A stretch of 64,000 nt of DNA from an uncultured Clostridia bacterium. Its GTDB lineage: Bacteria; Bacillota; Clostridia; Oscillospirales; Ruminococcaceae. The stretch covers positions 1-64,000 of the forward strand of contig CANQWD010000013.1 of the NCBI GenBank assembly GCA_947627465.1, in the 5' to 3' direction. The position numbers and the translations under genes are program-made. Below the pieces are notes generated by a model, which saw only the letters and a program-made list of their open reading frames with translations, had not been told where the DNA came from and did no database searches. Positions 41,504 through 49,188 of this stretch are shown here, piece by piece; within the stretch, counting starts at the first letter, position 1, and each line of letters starts with the position of its first letter.

Positions 41504-43675
41504 TTATCTTTTGTGCTTGCCCTTGCGCTTTGAATTTCTGTTCGCGTTGTTATTCGTGTTTTGCGGCTTTGAAGCAGGCTGCGATTGCTGAGTCGGCTGC
41601 GCTTGCTGCGCCGCTTCCGACTTCGGTGCTTCCTCGGCTTGAGGCTCGGGCTTAGGCTCGAGGTTCGTTTCGGGCTTAGGCTCGGATTTTGCCTCAGACT
41701 TAGTCTCGGGGGTCGGCTCGGATCTTACTTCGGGCTTCGGCTCGGGTTTCACCTCTGCGACAGGCTCCGGAGCGTGAGGATCTCTGATATTGCGCGGCTT
41801 TAAGAATATAGCCGACATAGGCGGGATATCGAGCGTAATTCTATACTGCTCGTCGTGCATCGGCTGTTCCTTAGCGGTAACGGTGCCGTTTGAAATGCCC
41901 GTGCCGCCGAACTCTACCGCGTCGCTCGTGAATACCTCCTCATAATCCGCAAAATACGGAACGCCTATCTCGTATATCTCATGACGAACAGGCTGGAAAT
42001 TGCAGACCACAATGATCTCGTCCTTGTTTTTGGCGATACGTCTGAACGCGATAACCGAATTCTGATTATCCTCGGCGGAGATCCAGTGGAAGCCCTCCCA
42101 GCTTGTATCGCACTCCCACAGTTCGGGGTTCTCCTTATAGAACTTGTTGATTGCCTTGACGTACTGATGATATTTATAGTGCGGCTCGAATTCGAGAACC
42201 TCCCAATCAAGCTGCGTCTGGAAGTTCCACTCCTTGTACTGCGCGAACTCCTGCCCCATAAACATCAGCTTTTTGCCGGGGTGCGCCATCATATAGCCCA
42301 GGAACGTTCTCATTGAGTTAAAGCGGTACTCTCTCGGGCCGCCCATCTTGTCGAGCATTGAGCACTTGCCGTAAACGACCTCGTCGTGGCTTATCGGTAG
42401 CACAAAATTCTCGGAGAACGCGTAGTAGAACGAGAACGTAACGAGATTGTGATTATACGGTCTGCCGAGCGGATCCATGCTCATATAACGGAGCATATCG
42501 TTCATCCAGCCCATATTCCACTTGAAATTGAAGCCCAATCCGCCAATATCCGCGGGCTTTGTTACCATAGGCCACGCGGTGCTTTCCTCGGCGATCATAA
42601 GGATATTCGGGTGTTCCTTAAATACCGCCGCGTTGAGCTTCTGCAAAAACGCTATTGCTTCAATATTCTCCTTGCCGCCCTTTTGGTTCGGACGCCACTC
42701 GCCCTGACGGCGGTCGTAATCGAGATAAAGCATTGAAGCGACGGCGTCAACGCGAAGTCCGTCGATATGGTACTTCTCTATCCAGTAATTCGCGTTGGAA
42801 ACAAGGAAGCTCTGCACCTCGGCAAGCCCCCAGTTGAACACGTTCGTGCCCCAGCTCTTATGCTCGCGCTTGAACGGGTCGTCATACTCATAGCAGAAAT
42901 CGCCGTCCCACTCGTAAAGCCCCGCCGCGTCTTTCGGGAAATGCGCGGGAACCCAGTCCATGATAACGCCGATATCCGCTTGGTGGCACTTGTCTATGAA
43001 ATACATAAAGTCGTGCGGCGTTCCGAAACGCGACGTCGGCGCGAAGTAGCCTATCTGCTGATAGCCCCACGAGCCGTCGAACGGATACTCGCCCACAGGC
43101 ATAAGTTCGATATGAGTGTAACCCATTTCCTTGATATAAGGGATAAGCTCATCCGCGAGCATTTTGTAGCTCAGGAAGTTCTCGCCGTTACGCTTCCAAG
43201 AGCCTGCGTTCAATTCGTAGATGTTGATCGGGCTTTCGTAGACGTTGGTTTTCGAGAGCTTTTCCCGATATTTCCCATCGCCCCAATTATATCCCTCGAT
43301 ATCGTAAAACTTTGTAGCTGTGTTCGGGCGCAGCTCCATGTGATATCCATAAGGGTCGGCTTTGAGCTTTATCAGTCCGTCCGGGGCTTCAACGCTGTAC
43401 TTGTAATTGTCGTACTGCTTAATGCCCTCCACAAACAGCTCCCAAATGCCCGCGTCGCTGATCTTATTCATTCTGTGCTGCATTCTGTCCCAGTGGTCGA
43501 AATCACCCACCACACTTACGGATTTTGCGTGCGGAGCCCAACATCTGAAAATGACGCCGTTTTTTCCGCCCACGGTTTCTTTGTGCGATCCGAAAAATTC
43601 ATACGCGTGCGCGTTTTCGCCCTGATGGAACAAATACAGCGGCACGTTGTACTTTTCGGGAACATCGATTGCCAT
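41504..43675 (-). CDS. glgB: 1,4-alpha-glucan branching enzyme with Pro/Glu/Lys-rich tail
   Basis: 723 residues. An N-terminal CBM48 domain (VIFRCWAPHAKSVSVVGDFD) precedes a GH13 barrel: DGLRVDAVASMLYLD (nucleophile Asp), IAEESTAWP (acid Glu) and ISHDEVVYGK. The all-beta C-domain ends near 640. The last 80 residues are an unusual low-complexity tail with KPEPKPE-type repeats, then QQ/QP-rich and a basic end (RNSKRKGKHKR). The tail is not needed for known GlgB activity. GGAGG precedes the ATG. Confidence 0.95.
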   Translation of the reverse strand: MAIDVPEKYNVPLYLFHQGENAHAYEFFGSHKETVGGKNGVIFRCWAPHAKSVSVVGDFDHWDRMQHRMNKISDAGIWELFVEGIKQYDNYKYSVEAPDGLIKLKADPYGYHMELRPNTATKFYDIEGYNWGDGKYREKLSKTNVYESPINIYELNAGSWKRNGENFLSYKMLADELIPYIKEMGYTHIELMPVGEYPFDGSWGYQQIGYFAPTSRFGTPHDFMYFIDKCHQADIGVIMDWVPAHFPKDAAGLYEWDGDFCYEYDDPFKREHKSWGTNVFNWGLAEVQSFLVSNANYWIEKYHIDGLRVDAVASMLYLDYDRRQGEWRPNQKGGKENIEAIAFLQKLNAAVFKEHPNILMIAEESTAWPMVTKPADIGGLGFNFKWNMGWMNDMLRYMSMDPLGRPYNHNLVTFSFYYAFSENFVLPISHDEVVYGKCSMLDKMGGPREYRFNSMRTFLGYMMAHPGKKLMFMGQEFAQYKEWNFQTQLDWEVLEFEPHYKYHQYVKAINKFYKENPELWECDTSWEGFHWISAEDNQNSVIAFRRIAKNKDEIIVVCNFQPVRHEIYEIGVPYFADYEEVFTSDAVEFGGTGISNGTVTAKEQPMHDEQYRITLDIPPMSAIFLKPRNIRDPHAPEPVAEVKPEPKPEVRSEPTPETKSEAKSEPKPETNLEPKPEPQAEEAPKSEAAQQAQPTQQSQPASKPQNTNNNANRNSKRKGKHKR

Positions 43676-44087
43676 TTTAAAATACCTCCCACTTAACAGT
43701 TGACAGTTTATAGTTTACGGTTGACATCGGTTTTTTATAATAGAAATTTGTCAACTCTTTTGTAAAAACACGTCACGGTGTTTTTGATAAATTTAACCAA
43801 ACTTTATCACCGCTTTATGTTTTTGTTACTACCATTGTAACATATATGTCAAAATTTTGCAAGTGGTTTGTTGGTTTTTTATGATTTTTCACATTTTTAT
43901 TTTAGTATTTTGTGAAAAATATACAGCGTTTGTAATGTAATTTGCAAGAAAACGTTTACATAGGCAGATTTAACATATTTTTTTCGACAATTTAGGTTAA
44001 CTTTGCCGCATGGTTTTCGCAAATTTAGCACTTTTGCACAACTGTGGTTTTACTTAACTAAATTTTACTGTTAATTTCAAATCGGTA
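43676..44087. other. 412-bp intergenic region between spoIIE and glgB
   Basis: Very AT-rich. AAAAACAC-N6-GTGTTTTT (43764-43785) is a hairpin that could end spoIIE transcripts. TTGACA-like words near 43692, 43722, 43757 and 43851 occur without clear -10 partners, so the glgB promoter was not identified. TTCGACAA near 43984-43991 (TTGTCGAA on the other strand) matches a Spo0A box. No gene seen. Confidence 0.5.
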
Positions 44088-46364
44088 TCAGCCGACCACC
44101 GCCGCGATAACGCTGATATCGTCGTCGCGTCCGTTGTTGGAATTCCGCGCCGCCTTAGCTATTCGCTCGGAAAGCTCGGACGGGTCAGAGGATCTCGACA
44201 GCTCGCGCGACAGCCATTGCTCGTCGGGCGCCGCTCCGTCCGTCATCATGAGGATAACGTCGCCTTTTTGCACTACAAATCTCTGCGCGGGCACGGTGAG
44301 TTTTCCGCCCGTCCCCGCGGGCGGCGAGGAAAGGGACGCGCGGATAAGCCGATCGTCTGATTTTATGTAAGTGGTCGCCGCGCCCGCTTTATAAACGGCG
44401 CATTCGCCGCTGTTGAGGTCTATCTTACAGATATCGAGCGTGGCGAAGCTCTCGTCGGCGCTTTTTACCATGAGTACGGTATTCACGGTCTCAAGCGCCG
44501 CGGAGAGCGCTATGCCGCTTTTGAGCAGTTTCGACATCACCGAGCACGCCATTGTTGAATCCACTCTCGCGCGGCTGCCCGTGCCCATTCCGTCGGAAAG
44601 TATCACGTACAGAGCGCCGTCCGCACCCGTAAAGCACTCGTAACAGTCGCCGCATACGCGGTTTTCGCCGCGCGCAAGCTGATACGCGCCTATTTTCGCG
44701 GAAAGCCTTGTGCGTTCAATGGAAGATATCCGAAAACGTTCGCCCGAGCCGCCTATCTCGGGCAATTCAAGTTCGCAGCCCACCGCGCTTGACAGCAGCG
44801 ACCCGAGATATTCGCGGGTAACTCGCGGCTCGGTGGCTCCATACGCCTCAAAGCGCAGCTTGCCGTTTTTGCCGCGCATTACGAAAACCTGCGCTTTTGC
44901 AACGCCGTTGTTTTTCAAAACCCGCTCGGCGCGTTCCTCGGCAGCGGTATCGCGGTCGTTCGACAGCGCGTCGGTGTTGAGACTGCCCATATCGCGCAGG
45001 ATGTCGCGCACTCCGCTCAACTGGTCGGTATAAATTCGTCTTAGTTCGCGCACGCGGCGCTCGTCCGCCATTGCCGAGACGTAACGCGAATATTCCGCGT
45101 CGACAGCCTTGATAACGCCCGCGCGATTCACGCAAAGCTCGGCGCAGTCGGGCGACATCGAAAACTCCGTAAGCTCAAAACCTGTGCGAAGCTGCATTAC
45201 CAAGCGGTTAAATTCCTTGTGGAACGTCTCATACTTTGCGCCCCAGCAGACCATGGAGTTCGGACAGGAACGGCAGGCGCGGTCGGCGGCACGGTCGGCG
45301 ATGTCGGCGGGGTTCAGCGTGTATTTTTTGTCGAGCACGTCCGCCGCCGCCGAAATTCCGCTTCCGATACCCGCGATAGCGTCCGCCGCAAAGTTGAGCC
45401 GCTCGTGTATCATTGCCGCCACGCCCTTGTCGGAAAACGCGCTTTCGGGAGCGCAAATTCTCTCCAAAGGCAAGACCGCGAACAGAGCGCCCGAAACGGC
45501 GGCTTCCGTCAAAATGCGCCATCCGCCCTCGTCGGCGTTTGCCGCAAGCATTCCCGCCGCGCAAAAAAACACATAACCCGCCGCGCATACGAGTTTTCCG
45601 CGCCTTGCGAACACTCCGCACGCCATCGCCGCAATTGCTATGACCGCCGCGCCCGAGCCTATCCGCCCGCCCGAGGTCGAAAGGCACAGTCCGCACAGCG
45701 CGGACAATATTACGGCGATGCCCGACGCGTTTTTTCTCGAGGTAAGTTCAAGCGCCGCAAAGCTCAAAACGACCCGCCCGAGATTTATGTATTTGTAATC
45801 CAGCGCCCCAAGCGGCATAAACGCCGCCGCGCAGGCGATACACAAAACCGAGGCGGCTTTGACGTCCGCGCCGAAATTGCCGATACTGCCGAGCGAACCC
45901 TCGCGGTTTTCCGCGTTTTCGTAAAGCGAGTTTACGCAAAGCGCGAAAACTCCCGCTGTGACCGCAGCGACGATCACCGAGAGCAGCTCCGAAGCGTTTG
46001 ACGTCTCGGATATTCGCGAAAAGAACACGGCGAGAAGCGCCGCCGCGCAGCGTTCAGCGGCGCGAAGCTTTTTGTTTCCGAAATCGGGAATGATCCGCGC
46101 TGCAAGAACTATCCCCAACGCACCAAGCCCCGAGAGCGCCGCGGGAAAACCGTGCAGAAGCGCGCCCAAAACGCCGCCGCTCATCGCGCCGATAAACGCC
46201 GTGCCGCCAAGCCCCGACGCGAGAGCCGCCGCACATGGAGCCGCCGCGAACGTGCCGCTGCCAAGCTCCATAAGCAAGGCAAGCAGACCGAGCGCCGTCT
46301 CTTTCAGCGGAAAAGCCGATCTCCGCGCCGTTCTCCTTTTTAAAATTGCCGCTTTTTCCGTCAT
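44088..46364 (-). CDS. spoIIE: Stage II sporulation protein E (SpoIIE phosphatase)
   Basis: 758 residues from ATG 46364 (the track start is 132 bases longer and crosses the promoter). The N-terminal third has about ten membrane helices. A middle region carries a cysteine cluster (CRSCPNSMVCWG). The C-terminal PP2C-type phosphatase includes LSDGMGTGSRARVDSTMACS, then LNSGECAVYKAGAATTYIK and MMTDGAAPDEQWL. In B. subtilis, SpoIIE dephosphorylates SpoIIAA and so activates sigma-F in the forespore. Its presence shows the host sporulates or did so recently. Confidence 0.95.
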   Translation of the reverse strand: MTEKAAILKRRTARRSAFPLKETALGLLALLMELGSGTFAAAPCAAALASGLGGTAFIGAMSGGVLGALLHGFPAALSGLGALGIVLAARIIPDFGNKKLRAAERCAAALLAVFFSRISETSNASELLSVIVAAVTAGVFALCVNSLYENAENREGSLGSIGNFGADVKAASVLCIACAAAFMPLGALDYKYINLGRVVLSFAALELTSRKNASGIAVILSALCGLCLSTSGGRIGSGAAVIAIAAMACGVFARRGKLVCAAGYVFFCAAGMLAANADEGGWRILTEAAVSGALFAVLPLERICAPESAFSDKGVAAMIHERLNFAADAIAGIGSGISAAADVLDKKYTLNPADIADRAADRACRSCPNSMVCWGAKYETFHKEFNRLVMQLRTGFELTEFSMSPDCAELCVNRAGVIKAVDAEYSRYVSAMADERRVRELRRIYTDQLSGVRDILRDMGSLNTDALSNDRDTAAEERAERVLKNNGVAKAQVFVMRGKNGKLRFEAYGATEPRVTREYLGSLLSSAVGCELELPEIGGSGERFRISSIERTRLSAKIGAYQLARGENRVCGDCYECFTGADGALYVILSDGMGTGSRARVDSTMACSVMSKLLKSGIALSAALETVNTVLMVKSADESFATLDICKIDLNSGECAVYKAGAATTYIKSDDRLIRASLSSPPAGTGGKLTVPAQRFVVQKGDVILMMTDGAAPDEQWLSRELSRSSDPSELSERIAKAARNSNNGRDDDISVIAAVVG

Positions 46365-46399
46365 AATTTTCAACTTCCTTTCCGTTAAACGGTAAGAAT

Positions 46400-46432
46400 A
46401 TTGTATCACCAATACGTTGAAAACTCTGTCAA
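46400..46432 (-). promoter_or_regulatory. Spo0A-type promoter of spoIIE with 21-bp spacer
   Basis: On the - strand: TTGACA (46432-46427), spacer of 21 bp, TACAAT (46405-46400). The -35 overlaps TTTTGACA, a Spo0A-box-like word (TGTCAAAA on the + strand). The spoIIE promoter of B. subtilis also has an unusually long spacer near 21 bp and needs Spo0A. Confidence 0.75.
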
Positions 46433-46489
46433 AATACGGTGGAGATTTTTGCACAATAAGGAAAAAGCGTGGATGTTTTCGGCGGATAA

Positions 46490-46518
46490 TTGACAACGCC
46501 GAGGATTTGTGTTATAAT
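46490..46518 (+). promoter_or_regulatory. Promoter of the dCMP deaminase gene
   Basis: TTGACA (46490-46495), 17-bp spacer, TATAAT (46513-46518). The transcript has a leader of about 160 nt. Confidence 0.9.
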
Positions 46519-46524
46519 GGTATA

Positions 46525-46683
46525 GAAAAGCTTCTCCGCGCCACAAGCAAAGAGCTTTTATAACAGCGTTCTCTCCCCGTCTTCGCGGGGGAGAGAGAAA
46601 AACTTTTTACACAAGCTGTCTCCGCGCCGTATGCACGGAGGAAAACAAATTCGGTCGTGTATTTTAAGAAAGGACTGACGGTC
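46525..46683 (+). promoter_or_regulatory. Long structured leader of the dCMP deaminase gene
   Basis: AAAAGCTTCT near 46526 can pair with AGAGCTTTT near 46551. CTCTCCCC/GGGGGAGAG forms a strong hairpin at about 46571-46598, followed by AAAAACTTTTT. TCTCCGCGCC occurs twice (near 46533 and 46619). No known riboswitch is recognised. Confidence 0.5.
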
Positions 46684-47181
46684 ATGGAAAACAAACCGCG
46701 CGTTGACAAGATAAACTATTACCTCGACATCTCACAGACGGTCGCGGAACGCGCAACGTGTCTGCGGCGCAAATTTGGCGCAATTATCGTCAACAACGAC
46801 GAAATAATCTCAACGGGCTACGTCGGCGCTCCCCGCGGGCGCGTAAACTGCTCTGATCTCGGCGTTTGCACCCGCGAAAAGCTGAATATCCCGAAAGGGC
46901 AGCGTTATGAGCTTTGCCGCTCCGTCCACGCCGAAGCAAACTGCATAATCTCCGCGCCGCGCACCCTTATGATAGGCGCGACGCTGTACTTAGCCTGTCT
47001 GGACGCGAAAACCGGCGAGCTTTACGGAGACGTTGAGCCTTGCTCGATGTGCAAGCGCCTGATAATCAACGCCGGGATAGCTCAAGTGATAGTCCGCACC
47101 TCCCCGAGCGAATACCGTATCTTCAATGTGCAAGATTGGGTCGACAACGACAGCAGCTTGACCGAAAACGAGGGTTACTGA
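46684..47181 (+). CDS. Cytidine/deoxycytidylate deaminase family protein (ComEB-like)
   Basis: 165 residues from ATG 46684 (AAAGGA upstream). The zinc-dependent deaminase motifs are HAEANCI (HAE) and VEPCSMCKRLI (PCxxC). The N-terminal part has LRRKFGAIIVNNDEIISTGY. It probably converts dCMP to dUMP for thymidylate synthesis. The stop overlaps the rsmA ATG by one base (tgATG), so the two are cotranscribed. Confidence 0.9.
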   Translation: MENKPRVDKINYYLDISQTVAERATCLRRKFGAIIVNNDEIISTGYVGAPRGRVNCSDLGVCTREKLNIPKGQRYELCRSVHAEANCIISAPRTLMIGATLYLACLDAKTGELYGDVEPCSMCKRLIINAGIAQVIVRTSPSEYRIFNVQDWVDNDSSLTENEGY

Positions 47182-48029
47182 TGGAGCTTACGAATATCGG
47201 CACAATAAAGGAGCTGTTTGCGCGGCACGGTTTTTCGTTCTCAAAATCCTTGGGACAGAACTTTCTGATAAACCCGACGGTCTGCCCGAATATCGCGGAA
47301 CGTGGCGGCTGTGGGCCGGGCGTTTGCGCTCTGGAAATAGGCACGGGGGTCGGCGTTTTGACGCGGGAGCTTGCAAAGCGCTGCGACAAGGTAGTCGCCG
47401 TTGAGATAGACGAGCGCTTAAAGCCCATTCTCGCGGAAACTTTGGCTGATTTTGACAATGTCGAGGTGATCTTCGCGGACGTTATGGAAACAGACCTCTC
47501 GAGGCTCATCGCGGAAAAATTCGGCGGCAAGGACGCGGTAGTCTGCGCGAACCTTCCTTATTACATTACCTCGCCCGTCATTATGAAGGTGCTCGAAAGC
47601 CGCCTTAATATCAAGGCGATGACGGTCATGGTGCAAAAGGAAGCCGCGGAGCGCATTTGCGCGAAATGCGGCACACGGGAGTGCGGCGCGATAACCTACG
47701 CGGTAAACTATTACAGTGAACCGAAAACGCTGTTTCGTGTGGCTCGCGGAAGCTTTATGCCCTCGCCGAACGTTGACAGCGCGGTCATTCGATTGAACAT
47801 CAAAAACGAACGTTCACTTTCGCCGAACGAGGAAAAAACGCTGTTTCGGCTCGTTCGCGCGGGATTTTCACAGCGGCGCAAACAGCTTGTAAATCCGCTT
47901 TCGGCGGAGCTTCACGTTTCCAAAGCCGACATCTCGGAAATTCTGTCGAGCCTAAATTTAAAGCCCACGGCGCGCGCCGAGGAGTTATCGCTTGAGGACT
48001 ATATTAAAATCGCTAAAACAATCTTATAA
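47181..48029 (+). CDS. rsmA: 16S rRNA dimethyladenosine transferase
   Basis: 282 residues from ATG 47181 (the track start at 47040 is out of context). It dimethylates A1518 and A1519 (E. coli numbering) in 16S rRNA. SAM-binding motif CALEIGTGVGVLTRELAKRC, acidic residue in VAVEIDERL, catalytic NLPYYITSPVIMKVLE, and substrate region FRVARGSFMPSPNVDSAVIR. Often linked to deaminase or RNase M5 genes in Firmicutes. Confidence 0.97.
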   Translation: MELTNIGTIKELFARHGFSFSKSLGQNFLINPTVCPNIAERGGCGPGVCALEIGTGVGVLTRELAKRCDKVVAVEIDERLKPILAETLADFDNVEVIFADVMETDLSRLIAEKFGGKDAVVCANLPYYITSPVIMKVLESRLNIKAMTVMVQKEAAERICAKCGTRECGAITYAVNYYSEPKTLFRVARGSFMPSPNVDSAVIRLNIKNERSLSPNEEKTLFRLVRAGFSQRRKQLVNPLSAELHVSKADISEILSSLNLKPTARAEELSLEDYIKIAKTIL

Positions 48030-48035
48030 ATACAA

Positions 48036-48063
48036 AAAAATCCCCCGCTTTTGGCGAGGGATT
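48036..48063 (-). terminator. Terminator between rsmA and the convergent methyltransferase gene
   Basis: AATCCCCCGC and GCGAGGGATT form a stem with one mismatch. On the - strand it is followed by TTTTTTT, so it serves the methyltransferase gene best; it may also act on rsmA. Confidence 0.75.
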
Positions 48064-48068
48064 ATTAG

Positions 48069-48119
48069 TACTCTTAAATTTATGCCGACAGGATTTGTGC
48101 ACTTTGCTGTAGTGGGGAG
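48069..48119 (+). repeat. Short derivative of the MITE seen at 56837-56993
   Basis: TACTC at the left and the right-end sequence GCACTTTGCTGTAGTGGGGA followed by GTA match the terminal part of the larger element (ACAGCAAAATGCACA in complement). The interior is missing. It ends flush with the methyltransferase gene 3' end and may be an internal-deletion derivative. Confidence 0.6.
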
Positions 48120-48125
48120 TATAAA

Positions 48126-48839
48126 TTACTTATACATAAAGCAATTAAACACAAATTCGTTGTTCCAATAATTCTCCACAGCGGACTCGGAAAACTCGAT
48201 CTTCAAGCCGTGCTTTTTCGCGAAATCCTCAAAGAACGCCTTGCTGTAAAACAGCTTGTTAAGATCGGCGTATTTTTCGTCGTAGTTTTCTATCATCTTT
48301 CTGCGGTACGCGATAAAGTCGTCCTTTTTCTCTATGTTATGTACGTCGATAAGACCTATTGAGTAATTCGTTTTCGCGAACATCTTTTCAAGAACGCCCG
48401 CCGTATAGTCCGTATTGGGAAAGTAGGATATAACGCTGTTCGCCAAAATGCAGTCGTAAACGGGCTTCTCGGAAGCGTTTATCGCCTCGCCGCACGTGAT
48501 GTCGTCGGATTTGAGAACCTTTTGGGCAATGTCGATAAGAGCCTTGGAATAATCAATGCCGCCGCATTTAAAACCGTCGCGTTCAAAAAGCAACAGGTTC
48601 GCGCCGCTGCCGCACCCAAACTCGTAAACGGAACCGACGGGCTTGGGAGCGCCCTTTGAAAGTCTCTGCTTCACGTCCTCGTACTGACAAATCAGCGCCT
48701 TTTCCGACAACTCGCCGCCGCCAACGTCAAAGCCGTCGGCACGTTTAAGCTCCACAAAGAGCTTGTTGATATCCTCGGAGTTGAACGCCTCCTCGTTAAG
48801 CGAACGCTTTTCCCAAATGCTTTTCCAATTGTTTGCCAT
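48126..48839 (-). CDS. Class I SAM-dependent methyltransferase
   Basis: 237 residues. The SAM site is VYEFGCGSGANLLLFE, then an acidic GGIDYSKALIDIAQ. A second motif, DCILANSVISYFP, fits the DxxxxN/S active-site strand. Substrate unknown; downstream of cell-surface polymer genes it could modify a carbohydrate or polyol phosphate, but it may be unrelated. AAAGGAG lies upstream of the ATG. Confidence 0.85.
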   Translation of the reverse strand: MANNWKSIWEKRSLNEEAFNSEDINKLFVELKRADGFDVGGGELSEKALICQYEDVKQRLSKGAPKPVGSVYEFGCGSGANLLLFERDGFKCGGIDYSKALIDIAQKVLKSDDITCGEAINASEKPVYDCILANSVISYFPNTDYTAGVLEKMFAKTNYSIGLIDVHNIEKKDDFIAYRRKMIENYDEKYADLNKLFYSKAFFEDFAKKHGLKIEFSESAVENYWNNEFVFNCFMYK

Positions 48840-48933
48840 AGTTTGCTTTCTCCTTTCACATGACCGAATCCTTTATTCCGTTCCCCGGCGGCGAAAGGAA
48901 ACAGTGATTTTCTGTAATGGGGATTGAAATCAA

Positions 48934-49188
48934 TTACTGCTCGTGGCTTTCGGACGCAGCTTTCTCGTCAACGTTAACGAGAATATCGTCGCCCTCAACT
49001 TCCTTGTTCTTGTTCTCGTCGATGTTGAGCTTTTCGGACAGCTTCTTTTTCGCCTTGCGGAAGTGAATTCCCACCGCCGCTCCGACAGCTATCGCAACGC
49101 CCGCGATAGCCTGAATGGTATAGGTCATAACGGACGGATCGATATAGCCCTTGTTTGTCAAAACTGCTTTTAAATTTAAGTTTTTCAT
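48934..49188 (-). CDS. Small single-pass membrane protein coupled to the YidC fusion
   Basis: 84 residues. One membrane segment (TIQAIAGVAIAVGAAVGIHF, about 27-46), a basic stretch (RKAKKKLSEK), then an acidic C-terminal tail (EVEGDDILVNVDEKAASESH). Its ATG overlaps the stop of the YidC fusion gene by 4 bases, implying translational coupling and perhaps complex formation. No family recognised. Confidence 0.75.
   Translation of the reverse strand: MKNLNLKAVLTNKGYIDPSVMTYTIQAIAGVAIAVGAAVGIHFRKAKKKLSEKLNIDENKNKEVEGDDILVNVDEKAASESHEQ

Noticed and set aside
40269-41591. 440-residue ORF on the + strand
   Set aside because: Shadow of glgC.
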